Of a stretch of 64,000 nt of DNA, positions 36,143 through 44,896 are shown piece after piece. How positions within the stretch are numbered: position 1 is the first letter of the stretch; every line of letters begins with the position of its first letter. The stretch comes from Hydrogenophaga crassostreae (GTDB taxonomy: Bacteria > Pseudomonadota > Gammaproteobacteria > Burkholderiales > Burkholderiaceae_C): the NCBI RefSeq assembly GCF_001761385.1, contig NZ_CP017476.1:981501-1045500 (forward strand), read 5' to 3'. The notes under the pieces are model-generated. The model saw nothing but the letters and a program-made list of their open reading frames with translations. It had not been told where the DNA came from and made no database searches. A program made the translations under genes and the position numbers.

Positions 36143-36751
36143 ATGAGTGAAGCAACCGTTGGAGTGCCTGCTGTAGATAGCAGCCGCCGAACTTGGCTGA
36201 TCACGTCGGCCGCCATGGGCGGTGTAGGAGCAGCCGCTGTCGCTGTTCCTTTCGTGAGCAGCTTCCAGCCGTCTGAGCGCGCAAAAGCAGCTGGTGCTGC
36301 AGTCCAAGTGGATATTTCCGACGTCGTACCCGGTGGTAAAAAAGTGGTCGAGTGGCGTGGAAAACCCATTTGGATCATGCGCCGAACACCTGAGGAGTTG
36401 GCCGATCTGGCCAAGGTTGAGGGCGATCTGGCTGACCCGCAGTCCGAGCGCAAGGCGATTCCAACCCCCGGGTACGCACTCAATGCCCATCGCTCAATCA
36501 AGCCCGAGTACTTTATTGCAATTGGCATCTGTACCCACTTGGGTTGCTCGCCTGGTGACAAATTCACGCCGGGCCCTCAGCCATCGCTGCCGGACAACTG
36601 GGTTGGTGGCTACCTGTGTGCTTGCCATGGTTCCACGTTTGATCTGGCGGGCCGTGTGTTTAAAAACAAGCCGGCGCCCGATAACCTGGAAATTCCTCCC
36701 CATTACTACGTGTCTGAGACCGTGGTAGTGATTGGCGAAGAGAAAGCCTGA
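36143..36751 (+). CDS. petA: ubiquinol-cytochrome c reductase Rieske iron-sulphur subunit
   Basis: A 202-residue subunit of the bc1 complex carrying the 2Fe-2S cluster. The cluster ligands are CTHLGC and CACHGS. The N-terminus has SSRRTWLITSAAMGGVG, a twin-arginine signal that stays as membrane anchor; export requires TatABC, encoded just upstream in this window. WGGYL-type spacing between the two motifs is normal for bacterial PetA. First gene of petABC. Confidence 0.97.
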   Translation: MSEATVGVPAVDSSRRTWLITSAAMGGVGAAAVAVPFVSSFQPSERAKAAGAAVQVDISDVVPGGKKVVEWRGKPIWIMRRTPEELADLAKVEGDLADPQSERKAIPTPGYALNAHRSIKPEYFIAIGICTHLGCSPGDKFTPGPQPSLPDNWVGGYLCACHGSTFDLAGRVFKNKPAPDNLEIPPHYYVSETVVVIGEEKA

Positions 36752-36787
36752 TCTGCCTGAGGCAGACAACCGACCACTGAGGCACAC

Positions 36788-38191
36788 ATGGCTGAATTCA
36801 AAGAACTCCCCCCAGGCTCGCCCGCCACGGCGCAGGTAACCAACTGGTTTGAGAACCGTTTTCCGACGGCGTTCGACGCTTATCGCGTCCACATGTCGGA
36901 GTACTACGCACCGAAAAACTTCAACTTTTGGTACATCTTCGGCTCGCTGGCACTCCTGGTGTTGGTGATACAGATCGTGACCGGCATCTTCCTGGTGATG
37001 CACTACAAGCCGGACGCCAGTCTGGCATTTGCCTCGGTTGAGTACATCATGCGCGATGTGCCTTGGGGCTGGCTGATCCGCTACATGCACTCCACTGGTG
37101 CTTCCGCATTTTTTGTTGTTGTGTACCTGCACATGTTCCGTGGCCTGCTCTACGGCTCTTACCGCAAGCCGCGCGAGCTTGTCTGGATCTTTGGCTGCGC
37201 CATTTTCCTGGTCTTGATGGGCGAAGCCTTCATGGGTTACCTGTTGCCATGGGGTCAGATGAGCTACTGGGGCGCTCAGGTGATCGTGAACCTCTTTTCC
37301 GCCATTCCGTTTGTTGGTCCTGATCTGGCCTTGCTGATCCGTGGTGACTTCGTGGTGGGTGACGCCACCCTGAACCGCTTTTTCAGCTTCCACGTGATCG
37401 CTGTGCCACTGGTCCTCCTGGGTCTGGTGGTAGCGCACTTGCTGGCCTTGCATGACGTGGGTTCCAACAACCCCGATGGCGTGGAAATCAAAGCTACCAA
37501 GAACGATAAGGGCATTCCACTTGACGGGATTCCCTTCCACCCTTACTACACGGTGCACGACATCTTTGGTGTGTCGGTTTTCTTGATGGTGTTCTCGGCG
37601 ATCGTTTTCTTCGCTCCCGAACTGGGCGGATATTTCCTCGAATACAACAACTTCATTCCAGCCGATCCGCTGGTGACCCCGTTGCATATTGCACCAGTCT
37701 GGTATTTCACGCCTTTCTATTCCATGTTGCGCGCCATCACTGGTGAAATGGTGTACGTGCTGATGGCCTGCGTGGTGTTGGGTGCGGTACTGGGCGTGGC
37801 CAAGGCCAGGATCAGTGGCGTGCTGAAGATGGCGGTGGTCGGCGCTGCAGTTGTGGCTGTTGCTCTTCTCTGGGCCATTGACGCCAAGTTCTGGGGCGTG
37901 GTGGCCATGGGCGGCGCGGTGGTGATTTTGTTCTTCCTGCCATGGCTCGATTTCAGCCCGGTGAAGTCCATCCGCTACCGCCCTGACTGGGTCAAGTGGC
38001 TTTACGTGGTATTCGTGATCAACTTCCTGATCTTGGGTTACCTCGGGGTTCAGCCTCCTTCACCGGTGGGTGAGCGTGTGTCTCAGGTCGGCACGCTGTT
38101 TTATTTCGGCTTTTTCCTGTTGATGCCATGGTGGAGCCGTTTGGGCGAGTTCAAGCAAGTGCCCAGCCGCGTGACCTTCACGCCTCACTAA
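36788..38191 (+). CDS. petB: cytochrome b of the bc1 complex
   Basis: A 467-residue polytopic membrane protein with two b-type haems. Helix B and D regions contain the four ligand histidines (RYMHSTGASAFFVVVYLHMF and FFSFHVIAVPLVLLGLVVAH), and the quinol-site region PWGQMSYWGA follows the QLLPWG-type loop. PEW is present as DP-LVTP-type variants near the second Qo segment (NNFIPADPLVTPLHI). The C-terminal domain has three or four helices. It lies between petA and petC. Confidence 0.97.
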   Translation: MAEFKELPPGSPATAQVTNWFENRFPTAFDAYRVHMSEYYAPKNFNFWYIFGSLALLVLVIQIVTGIFLVMHYKPDASLAFASVEYIMRDVPWGWLIRYMHSTGASAFFVVVYLHMFRGLLYGSYRKPRELVWIFGCAIFLVLMGEAFMGYLLPWGQMSYWGAQVIVNLFSAIPFVGPDLALLIRGDFVVGDATLNRFFSFHVIAVPLVLLGLVVAHLLALHDVGSNNPDGVEIKATKNDKGIPLDGIPFHPYYTVHDIFGVSVFLMVFSAIVFFAPELGGYFLEYNNFIPADPLVTPLHIAPVWYFTPFYSMLRAITGEMVYVLMACVVLGAVLGVAKARISGVLKMAVVGAAVVAVALLWAIDAKFWGVVAMGGAVVILFFLPWLDFSPVKSIRYRPDWVKWLYVVFVINFLILGYLGVQPPSPVGERVSQVGTLFYFGFFLLMPWWSRLGEFKQVPSRVTFTPH

Positions 38192-38221
38192 GCCCCAATC
38201 GAGCAACGGAGCGTCATACAA

Positions 38222-38977
38222 ATGAAAAAAATTCTTCTGAGCTTGGCTTTGGCCCTGGGTCTCTCCTCTGCAGCACTGGCATCCGGCGGCGGCTTCCCAT
38301 TGGACAAAGCTCCCAACCGAACCAACGACATGGCAGCACTGCAAAACGGTGCCAAACTGTTTGTGAACTACTGCTTGAATTGCCACTCGGCCGCATTCAT
38401 GCGTTACAACCGGCTGCGTGACATCGGACTGACCGACAGCCAGATCGCGGAGAACCTCACTTTCACCACCGAGAAAATTGGTGACACCATGAAGGCTTCC
38501 ATCGATCCGAAGCAAGCGAAGGAGTGGTTTGGCGCAAATCCGCCAGATCTCACGGTCGTCGCACGCTCGCGAGCCGGTGCAGGCGGTTCGGGTGCCGACT
38601 ATCTCTACACGTTTCTGCGCACCTTTTACCGCGATCCCGCGCGCCCCACGGGATGGAACAATCTGGTGTTTCACAATGTCGGGATGCCTAACCCGCTGTG
38701 GCAATTGCAAGGCGAGCGCGAGCCTGTTCATGCCAAGGTAGAAAGTCACGGCGTTGAAGCAGAAGTGGTTACCGGCTGGACGCCTGTCAAGGCTGGCACC
38801 ATGAGTGAAGCCGAGTTCAACAACAATATTGGTGACCTTGTCGCTTACATGCAATGGATGGGCGAGCCAGCACAAAACCAGCGTGTTCGCCTGGGCGTGT
38901 GGGTGTTGTTGTTTTTGGCCGCGTTCACCCTCGTGGCGTGGCGCTTGAATGCTGCTTTCTGGAAAGACGTCAAGTAA
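38222..38977 (+). CDS. petC: cytochrome c1
   Basis: A 251-residue membrane-anchored c-type cytochrome. A Sec signal peptide (KKILLSLALALGLSSAALAS) precedes the haem-attachment motif CLNCH near residue 58. The axial Met is probably in NVGMPNPLW. A C-terminal helix (LGVWVLLFLAAFTLVAW) anchors it. It ends the petABC operon; sspA follows after 126 bp. Confidence 0.97.
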   Translation: MKKILLSLALALGLSSAALASGGGFPLDKAPNRTNDMAALQNGAKLFVNYCLNCHSAAFMRYNRLRDIGLTDSQIAENLTFTTEKIGDTMKASIDPKQAKEWFGANPPDLTVVARSRAGAGGSGADYLYTFLRTFYRDPARPTGWNNLVFHNVGMPNPLWQLQGEREPVHAKVESHGVEAEVVTGWTPVKAGTMSEAEFNNNIGDLVAYMQWMGEPAQNQRVRLGVWVLLFLAAFTLVAWRLNAAFWKDVK

Positions 38978-39103
38978 TCCAGGTTCCGTTCTCTCCGGAC
39001 ATGCGCTGAAAGCTGGCGGTGCCCGGGGTTCACAGTGGCAGGCTCTTCGCCGCAAGCCGGCGGTTGGGCTGGTCACTGTTTTTGCATTTTAGGAGACTTA
39101 CCC

Positions 39104-39715
39104 ATGATGGTTTTGTATTCGGGCACCACTTGCCCTTACTCGCACCGCTGCCGCTTCGTGTTGTTCGAAAAAGGAATGGACTTTGAAATCCGCGATGTGG
39201 ACTTGTACAACAAGCCAGAAGACATCAGCGTGATGAATCCCTATGGGCAAGTACCCATTCTGGTTGAGCGCGACCTGATTCTGTACGAGTCGAACATCAT
39301 CAACGAGTACATCGACGAGCGCTTCCCGCATCCGCAACTGATGCCTGGTGATCCGGTTGACCGGGCCCGCGTTCGGCTGTTCTTGCTCAACTTTGAAAAA
39401 GAATTGTTTGCGCACGTGTCTGTTTTGGAGGCGCGCGCGAGCAAGGGTAACGAGAAGGCTCTGGAAAAGGCCCGGTCGCACATCCGTGACCGTTTGACCC
39501 AGTTGGCTCCCGTGTTCCTGAAGAACAAATTCATGCTGGGAGACAATTTCTCCATGTTGGATGTGGCCATTGCTCCTTTGCTTTGGCGTCTGGACTTCTA
39601 CGGCATTGAGCTCAGCAAGAACGCTGCGCCCTTGTTGAAGTACGCAGAGCGGATTTTCTCCCGTCCAGCTTATATTGAGGCACTGACGCCCTCAGAGAAG
39701 GTGATGCGTAAATAA
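39104..39715 (+). CDS. sspA: stringent starvation protein A (GST-like)
   Basis: A 203-residue glutathione-S-transferase fold protein that binds RNA polymerase. MVLYSGTTCPYSHRCRFVLF and NPYGQVPILVERDLILYESN form the thioredoxin-like half; the all-alpha half contains MLGDNFSMLDVAIAPLLWRL. AGGAGA 7 bp before the ATG at 39104 sets the start. sspB follows after 49 bp, as in most proteobacteria. Confidence 0.94.
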   Translation: MMVLYSGTTCPYSHRCRFVLFEKGMDFEIRDVDLYNKPEDISVMNPYGQVPILVERDLILYESNIINEYIDERFPHPQLMPGDPVDRARVRLFLLNFEKELFAHVSVLEARASKGNEKALEKARSHIRDRLTQLAPVFLKNKFMLGDNFSMLDVAIAPLLWRLDFYGIELSKNAAPLLKYAERIFSRPAYIEALTPSEKVMRK

Positions 39716-39764
39716 AGCAAGTCCCGGGGGCTCCTGCCGTCGGCCTTCTTGTCTTCTTTGCACC

Positions 39765-40316
39765 ATGAATTTATCTGACCAAAACAGTCCTTCTACACGG
39801 CCCTACCTCATTCGCGCGTTGCACGAGTGGTGTAGTGATAACGGGTTTTCACCTCACCTTGCGGTGCAGGTGGATGCGTCTGTGCAAGTGCCTATGGAGT
39901 TCGTTAAAGAAGGTGAGATTGTTCTCAACGTCGGAGTGGATGCCACCAGCGGGCTGAGACTGGGCAACGATTTCATCGAGTTCAAGGCCCGTTTTGGAGG
40001 TGTGGCCCGAGAAATAGTGGTTCCTGTTGACCATGTTGTAGCGATTTACGCGCGTGAAAACGGGCAGGGCATGGCCTTTCCCTCGCCTCCTCCTGCGTTG
40101 CTCACAGCGGTCACATCCGACTTACCGGATTTGCTTCAATCGCCATCGGCCACCGCTGGCGATAGCAATAGCGCTGATGAACCAGAAGAGCGTTATGTGT
40201 TGCGTGTGGTTCCTGTTGAGCCCGGCCCCGAAGAGTCGGGTGACGGCGACGAACCGCCCCCGTCAACTCCGCCGCCGCGTCCAGGTGGCAGACCGGTATT
40301 GAAACGGGTCAAGTAG
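39765..40316 (+). CDS. sspB: ClpXP specificity-enhancing factor SspB
   Basis: A 183-residue adaptor that brings ssrA-tagged proteins to ClpXP. The folded domain (about 1-110) includes RPYLIRALHEWCSDNGFSPH, VLNVGVDATSGL and ARENGQGMAFP. A long acidic and proline-rich linker follows, and the C-terminus GGRPVLKRVK is the ClpX-binding tail. The tRNA-Thr gene starts 11 bp after its stop. Confidence 0.95.
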   Translation: MNLSDQNSPSTRPYLIRALHEWCSDNGFSPHLAVQVDASVQVPMEFVKEGEIVLNVGVDATSGLRLGNDFIEFKARFGGVAREIVVPVDHVVAIYARENGQGMAFPSPPPALLTAVTSDLPDLLQSPSATAGDSNSADEPEERYVLRVVPVEPGPEESGDGDEPPPSTPPPRPGGRPVLKRVK

Positions 40317-40327
40317 AATTCTCCCGC

Positions 40328-40403
<76 letters not shown>

Positions 40404-40460
40404 AATTCAAAGTCGACTTCCCTGCAAACCCGCAATAGTTCTTCTTGAGCCCATCCGCTA

Positions 40461-40775
40461 CTAAGGTGGCTTCACTTGGACTTTGATTCGAATCGCGGTA
40501 ACCTGTGCACCGTTTTGGGTCAAAAGGCGGAGAAGAACGGGCAGCAGCTGACGGACCTTGGTAGAAACGGCGGCATTGCTGACCAGCAGGCACCATGTGC
40601 CCTCATCCAGCGGGCCGGCCTTGATATGGCGGCGCAATGGGGCCGGGATCAGGTGTTGAATCTCGCTCAGGTAGTTTTGAGATATCCGAATGCGCTCCGT
40701 CAGCAATGCCAAATGGGGTGCCGCGCCTGCCGCCTGCTCTAGGCTGAAGATGTTGGACCTGAAGACCGAGCTCAT
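40461..40775 (-). CDS. DciA-like (DUF721) protein
   Basis: A 104-residue protein with the DUF721 core: leucine-rich helices (LTERIRISQNYLSEIQHLI), then the strand region GTWCLLVSNAAVSTKVRQL. DciA proteins load the replicative helicase in bacteria that lack DnaC. This copy ends soon after the conserved domain. It is divergent from the M23 peptidase gene by 56 bp, an arrangement usual beside secA in betaproteobacteria. Confidence 0.8.
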   Translation of the reverse strand: MSSVFRSNIFSLEQAAGAAPHLALLTERIRISQNYLSEIQHLIPAPLRRHIKAGPLDEGTWCLLVSNAAVSTKVRQLLPVLLRLLTQNGAQVTAIRIKVQVKPP

Positions 40776-40831
40776 TTGATGAGTTGCCGTGCCACGAATG
40801 GCACCGCCAGTAAATTGTTGAAGGAAACGCA

Positions 40832-41773
40832 GTGCACATCATTATCACGGACGCATGGCTGGCTCGCAGCCAAGCGCTTCACCTGAGTGGTGCCAAGCTT
40901 CTTGCCGCGGCAGCTGTCGCTTCAGTGATGACGATGCTTGGTGCTGTGGCGCTGTACCACTGGGTGTTTCTCGAAGGCGTGCGCCAAAGCTGGCCGGGTT
41001 TTGTTCCCATGGCGAAAATGGTGACCCAGGGTGAGGTCGATTCCAAAGAGCTTTACATGCGAGAGAACCTCGATGCCATGGCGAGAAAGCTTGGTGAAAT
41101 GCAGGCCCGCATGATGCAAATCGACTCCCTGGGTGAGCGGGTCGCTGGTTTGGCAGGTTTAAAGCCTGAAGCCTTTAAGGCAGAGCCTGCTGGGTCGGGC
41201 GGTATTTTGGTTGGCGGCCATCCCATCACGGTTGAAGAACTTCGCTCTGCGATGGGGGAGCTGGACCAGCGCACGGAGTCGAGAGTCGATTGGCTGACTG
41301 CTGTGGAGTCGCGCTTGTTTGACCAAAAAATGCAGCGCAGCCTGATTCCGACTCAGGAGCCCGTGTTGGGCGCCAGAGTAGGCTCGCCTTTTGGCTACCG
41401 CATTGATCCCATAACGGGAAACACGGCGCTGCACACCGGTTTGGACTTTCCTGCCGATACGGGTACACCCATATACGCAGCGGCAGGCGGTGTGGTAATT
41501 GTTCAGGAGCTCCATCATGCTTACGGCAACATGATTGAAGTTGATCATGGGAACAACCTGATCACGCGGTATGCCCACACCTCCAAGGTGTTCGTGAAGA
41601 AGGGCGACATCATCAAGCGGGGCCAAAAAATCGCTGAAGTCGGTTCAACGGGACGTTCAACCGGGCCCCACTTGCATTTTGAGGTGTGGGTGGCGGGCGT
41701 GGTACAAGATCCCCGACCCTTCCTTAACGCCGGCGAAAGCCTGGCCGCTACCGAACTGGCCAAAAAGCGATAG
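40832..41773 (+). CDS. M23-family membrane-anchored metallopeptidase
   Basis: A 313-residue periplasmic peptidoglycan endopeptidase or LytM factor. One N-terminal membrane helix (about 22-46) and a coiled-coil region lead to the C-terminal LytM domain with SPFGYRIDP, the zinc ligands HTGLDFP and HLHFEV, and STGRSTGPHLHF. Since the HxGxD and HxH zinc residues are intact, it is probably active. The GTG start at 40832 follows AAGGAAA. Its neighbour secA is conserved in this order. Confidence 0.92.
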   Translation: MHIIITDAWLARSQALHLSGAKLLAAAAVASVMTMLGAVALYHWVFLEGVRQSWPGFVPMAKMVTQGEVDSKELYMRENLDAMARKLGEMQARMMQIDSLGERVAGLAGLKPEAFKAEPAGSGGILVGGHPITVEELRSAMGELDQRTESRVDWLTAVESRLFDQKMQRSLIPTQEPVLGARVGSPFGYRIDPITGNTALHTGLDFPADTGTPIYAAAGGVVIVQELHHAYGNMIEVDHGNNLITRYAHTSKVFVKKGDIIKRGQKIAEVGSTGRSTGPHLHFEVWVAGVVQDPRPFLNAGESLAATELAKKR

Positions 41774-42073
41774 CGTTTCCTTGCCCTGCCTAAGGCGGGC
41801 GTGGCTTCCATGCCAGAAACTGCCCATGCAGACATCCCTCAATGGATTGGCTGGGTTTTGTTGCCACAAGTTTGTTCTTGAGAGCCTCCTCGAGATAGCT
41901 GCTCTGAGGTCTTGGAAGAGCGTGCCAGTTAAAATGCGCGTTTTGCTCTTGAAAGAGCGACGTTCACCGGCACATAGAAATAGCTTCGTTGTGCCAGCGT
42001 CGCTGGCAGGGGCGTTCCGACACTTTTTCCGGCTCAGTTGCTTCTTTTGAGGTTGCGGGCTTGGTTTGCACGT
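41774..42073 (+). promoter_or_regulatory. 300-bp secA upstream region with candidate promoter and structured leader
   Basis: No gene fits well here. TAAAAT at 41930-41935 is a plausible -10 box. The predicted leader of about 130 nt holds the hairpin GCTCT-TGAA-AGAGC (41945-41958), then GGCACA (41969-41974) pairing with TGTGCC (41990-41995), in competition with the palindrome GCCAGCG-T-CGCTGGC (41993-42007). The secA ATG lacks a good ribosome site. A 38-codon open frame (41934-42050) ends 23 bp before secA. SecA is autoregulated in other bacteria; regulation here is inferred. Confidence 0.4.
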
Positions 42074-44824
42074 ATGGCCACAAATATCCTCACAAAAATC
42101 TTCGGCAGTCGCAACGATCGATTGCTCAAGACCTACCGAAAAACGGTGGAGCGCATCAATGGCCTGGAACCGGAGTTCGAAAAACTCAGCGATGACGAGC
42201 TGAAGGCAAAAACCGCCGAATTCAAAAAACGGGTAGCGGAAGGCGAGTCACTGGATTCGGTATTGCCCGAAGCTTTTGCCGTGGTCCGAGAGGGCAGCAA
42301 ACGCGTCATGAAAATGCGCCACTTTGATGTACAGATGGTTGGCGGTCTGGCGCTGCACCATGGCAAGGTGGCTGAAATGCGCACGGGTGAAGGCAAAACA
42401 CTCACCGCAACCCTACCCGTCTACCTCAACGCACTGACTGGCAAGGGTGTGCACGTAGTGACTGTGAACGACTACCTCGCAAGTCGTGATGCACAGTGGA
42501 TGGGGAGCCTGTACAACTTTCTCGGTTTGACGGTGGGGATCAACTTGCCACAGGCGCCACGCGAAGAAAAACAGGCCGCCTATGCCTCGGACATCACCTA
42601 CGGCACCAACAACGAATACGGCTTCGACTACTTGCGCGACAACATGGTCTACGAGACCACAGATCGAGTGCAGCGCTCCTTGAACTTCGCCATTGTCGAC
42701 GAGGTCGACTCGATTTTGATCGACGAAGCCCGAACGCCCCTGATCATCAGTGGCCAGGCAGAAGATCAGACGCCGGTGTACACAGCGATCAAGGCGTTGG
42801 TGCACCACCTCGTCCGACAGGAAGGGGAGGCCGACCCGCGCACAGGCGAGGGCGTGATCAAGGCCGGCGACTTTACAGTTGACGAGAAAGCCCACAGCAT
42901 TCACATGACCGAGATGGGACATGAGCATGCAGAAAAGTTGCTGAGTCAAGCGGGCCTGTTGCCAGAGGGCGCATCGCTCTACGATCCCTCAAATATTGCC
43001 TTGATGCACCATTTGGTGACCTCGCTCAAGGCCCACCACCTGTACCACCGCGATCAACACTATGTGAACCAGGGTGGTGAAATTGTGATTGTTGACGAAT
43101 TCACCGGTCGCCTTATGTCGGGGCGCCGCTGGAGCGATGGGTTGCACCAAGCCGTGGAGGCAAAGGAAGGCGTTGAAATTCAGCCTGAGAACCAGACGCT
43201 GGCTTCTATTACATTCCAGAACTACTTCCGCCTCTACGGCAAGCTATCCGGAATGACAGGAACCGCCGATACCGAGGCGTACGAGTTCCAGGAAATTTAC
43301 GGCCTGGAGACTGTGGTGATTCCGGCCAACCGACCCAGCAAGCGTGATGACCAGCTGGACCGGGTGTACAAGACAACACCTGAGAAGTATGCAGCGGCGA
43401 TTCAGGATATCCGGGAGTGTCACGAACGTGGTCAACCAGTTCTGGTGGGCACATCGTCGATCGAGAACTCGGAAATCATCGCAGAGCTTCTGGTCAAGGA
43501 AAAGCTGCCGCACGAGGTGCTTAACGCCAAACAGCATGCACGTGAGGCCGACATCATTGTTCAAGCGGGCCGCCCTTCGGCCATTACCATCGCCACCAAC
43601 ATGGCTGGGCGTGGGACCGACATCGTTCTGGGTGGCAATCTGGAAAAGATGATGGCTGCTGTCGAGGGCGACGAGACGCTCGACGAGGCCGCCAAAGCGG
43701 CTCGAATGGAGGCTGTTCGCGCGCAGTGGCAACAGGACCAGGACAAGGTCAAGGCCTTGGGGGGCTTGCGCATCATCGCCACAGAGCGCCATGAGAGCCG
43801 CCGAATCGACAACCAGTTGCGTGGCCGGTCAGGCCGGCAGGGCGACCCTGGTTCCTCGCGCTTCTATTTGAGTCTGGATGATTCGCTGATGCGGATTTTT
43901 GCGGGCGATCGCGTGCGCGCGATCATGGACCGCTTGAAGATGCCCGAGGGGGAGGCAATCGAAGCGGGCATGGTGACCCGCAGCATCGAGAGCGCGCAGC
44001 GCAAGGTGGAGGCTCGCAACTTCGATATTCGCAAGCAGTTGCTTGAGTACGACGACGTGTCGAACGATCAACGCAAGGTCATCTACCAGCAGCGAAATGA
44101 CATTCTTGATGCAGAGTCGCTGCGTGCCCAGATCGATTCGTTGCGTGAAGGCAGCTTCACCGACATAGTGCAACAGTTTGTGCCCGAAGGCAGTGTTGAA
44201 GAGCAGTGGGACTTGGCCGGGCTCGAGAAAGTATTGAAAGAAGAGTGGGCGGTTGACGCGCCGGTGCAATCGTGGGTGTCGGAGGCAGAATCCATAGATG
44301 CCGAAGAAGTCAAAGAACGGGTCTTGACAACAGCCAAGATGGTTTTTGATGAGAAGGTGACTTTGGTGGGTGAGGAAAACTTCACCCAGTTTGAACGCAT
44401 GGTGTTGCTCCAGACCATCGACAGCCAATGGCGAGAGCATTTGTCTGCGCTGGATTACCTGCGCCAAGGCATCCACTTGCGTGGCTATGCACAGAAGCAG
44501 CCCAAGCAGGAATACAAGCGTGAGGCCTTTGTGTTGTTCGGACAGCTGCTTGACAGTGTGAAAAACGATGTGACGCGGGTGTTGATGAATGTTCGCGTGC
44601 AATCGCCTGAGCAGATCACCGAGGCTGCCGAGCAGATCGAGCAGAGCGCTGAGAGTTTTGGGCAAGTGACCTACACCGCACCAACTGAAACTGGAGAGGC
44701 GCAGAGTACCAGCGAGGCAGAGGCGGTCGCTGCTGGCGGTGACCTGCCGCGGGTTGGACGCAATGAGCCCTGCCCCTGCGGCAGCGGAAAAAAATACAAG
44801 CACTGTCACGGGCAACTGACCTGA
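42074..44824 (+). CDS. secA: preprotein translocase ATPase SecA
   Basis: A 916-residue motor that drives proteins through SecYEG. Walker A is MRTGEGKTLTATLP, the DEAD-type box is VDEVDSILIDEARTPLI, and later helicase motifs include TNMAGRGTDIVLGGN and GRSGRQGDPGSSRFYLS. The C-terminal zinc-binding region CPCGSGKKYKHCHG, which binds SecB and phospholipid, is complete. The ATG at 42074 begins the conserved ATNILTKIFGSRNDR. Upstream regulation is discussed under the leader region. Confidence 0.98.
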   Translation: MATNILTKIFGSRNDRLLKTYRKTVERINGLEPEFEKLSDDELKAKTAEFKKRVAEGESLDSVLPEAFAVVREGSKRVMKMRHFDVQMVGGLALHHGKVAEMRTGEGKTLTATLPVYLNALTGKGVHVVTVNDYLASRDAQWMGSLYNFLGLTVGINLPQAPREEKQAAYASDITYGTNNEYGFDYLRDNMVYETTDRVQRSLNFAIVDEVDSILIDEARTPLIISGQAEDQTPVYTAIKALVHHLVRQEGEADPRTGEGVIKAGDFTVDEKAHSIHMTEMGHEHAEKLLSQAGLLPEGASLYDPSNIALMHHLVTSLKAHHLYHRDQHYVNQGGEIVIVDEFTGRLMSGRRWSDGLHQAVEAKEGVEIQPENQTLASITFQNYFRLYGKLSGMTGTADTEAYEFQEIYGLETVVIPANRPSKRDDQLDRVYKTTPEKYAAAIQDIRECHERGQPVLVGTSSIENSEIIAELLVKEKLPHEVLNAKQHAREADIIVQAGRPSAITIATNMAGRGTDIVLGGNLEKMMAAVEGDETLDEAAKAARMEAVRAQWQQDQDKVKALGGLRIIATERHESRRIDNQLRGRSGRQGDPGSSRFYLSLDDSLMRIFAGDRVRAIMDRLKMPEGEAIEAGMVTRSIESAQRKVEARNFDIRKQLLEYDDVSNDQRKVIYQQRNDILDAESLRAQIDSLREGSFTDIVQQFVPEGSVEEQWDLAGLEKVLKEEWAVDAPVQSWVSEAESIDAEEVKERVLTTAKMVFDEKVTLVGEENFTQFERMVLLQTIDSQWREHLSALDYLRQGIHLRGYAQKQPKQEYKREAFVLFGQLLDSVKNDVTRVLMNVRVQSPEQITEAAEQIEQSAESFGQVTYTAPTETGEAQSTSEAEAVAAGGDLPRVGRNEPCPCGSGKKYKHCHGQLT

Positions 44825-44896
44825 CCTGATGTACACGCCTGCTTGAGTGAGCATGTCAGGCGGCGATCACTTTTTTTGAACGACCACGGAGTTGCT

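Noticed and set aside
41934..42050. 38-codon frame before secA as a SecM-like arrest peptide
   Set aside because: No signal-like hydrophobic core, no known arrest motif, poor ribosome site, and its ATG overlaps the likely -10 box. Kept only as a note under the secA leader.
44836..44880. Terminator after secA
   Set aside because: CGCCTG/CAGGCG can pair, but the T-run begins eight bases after the stem, so it is not a standard terminator.
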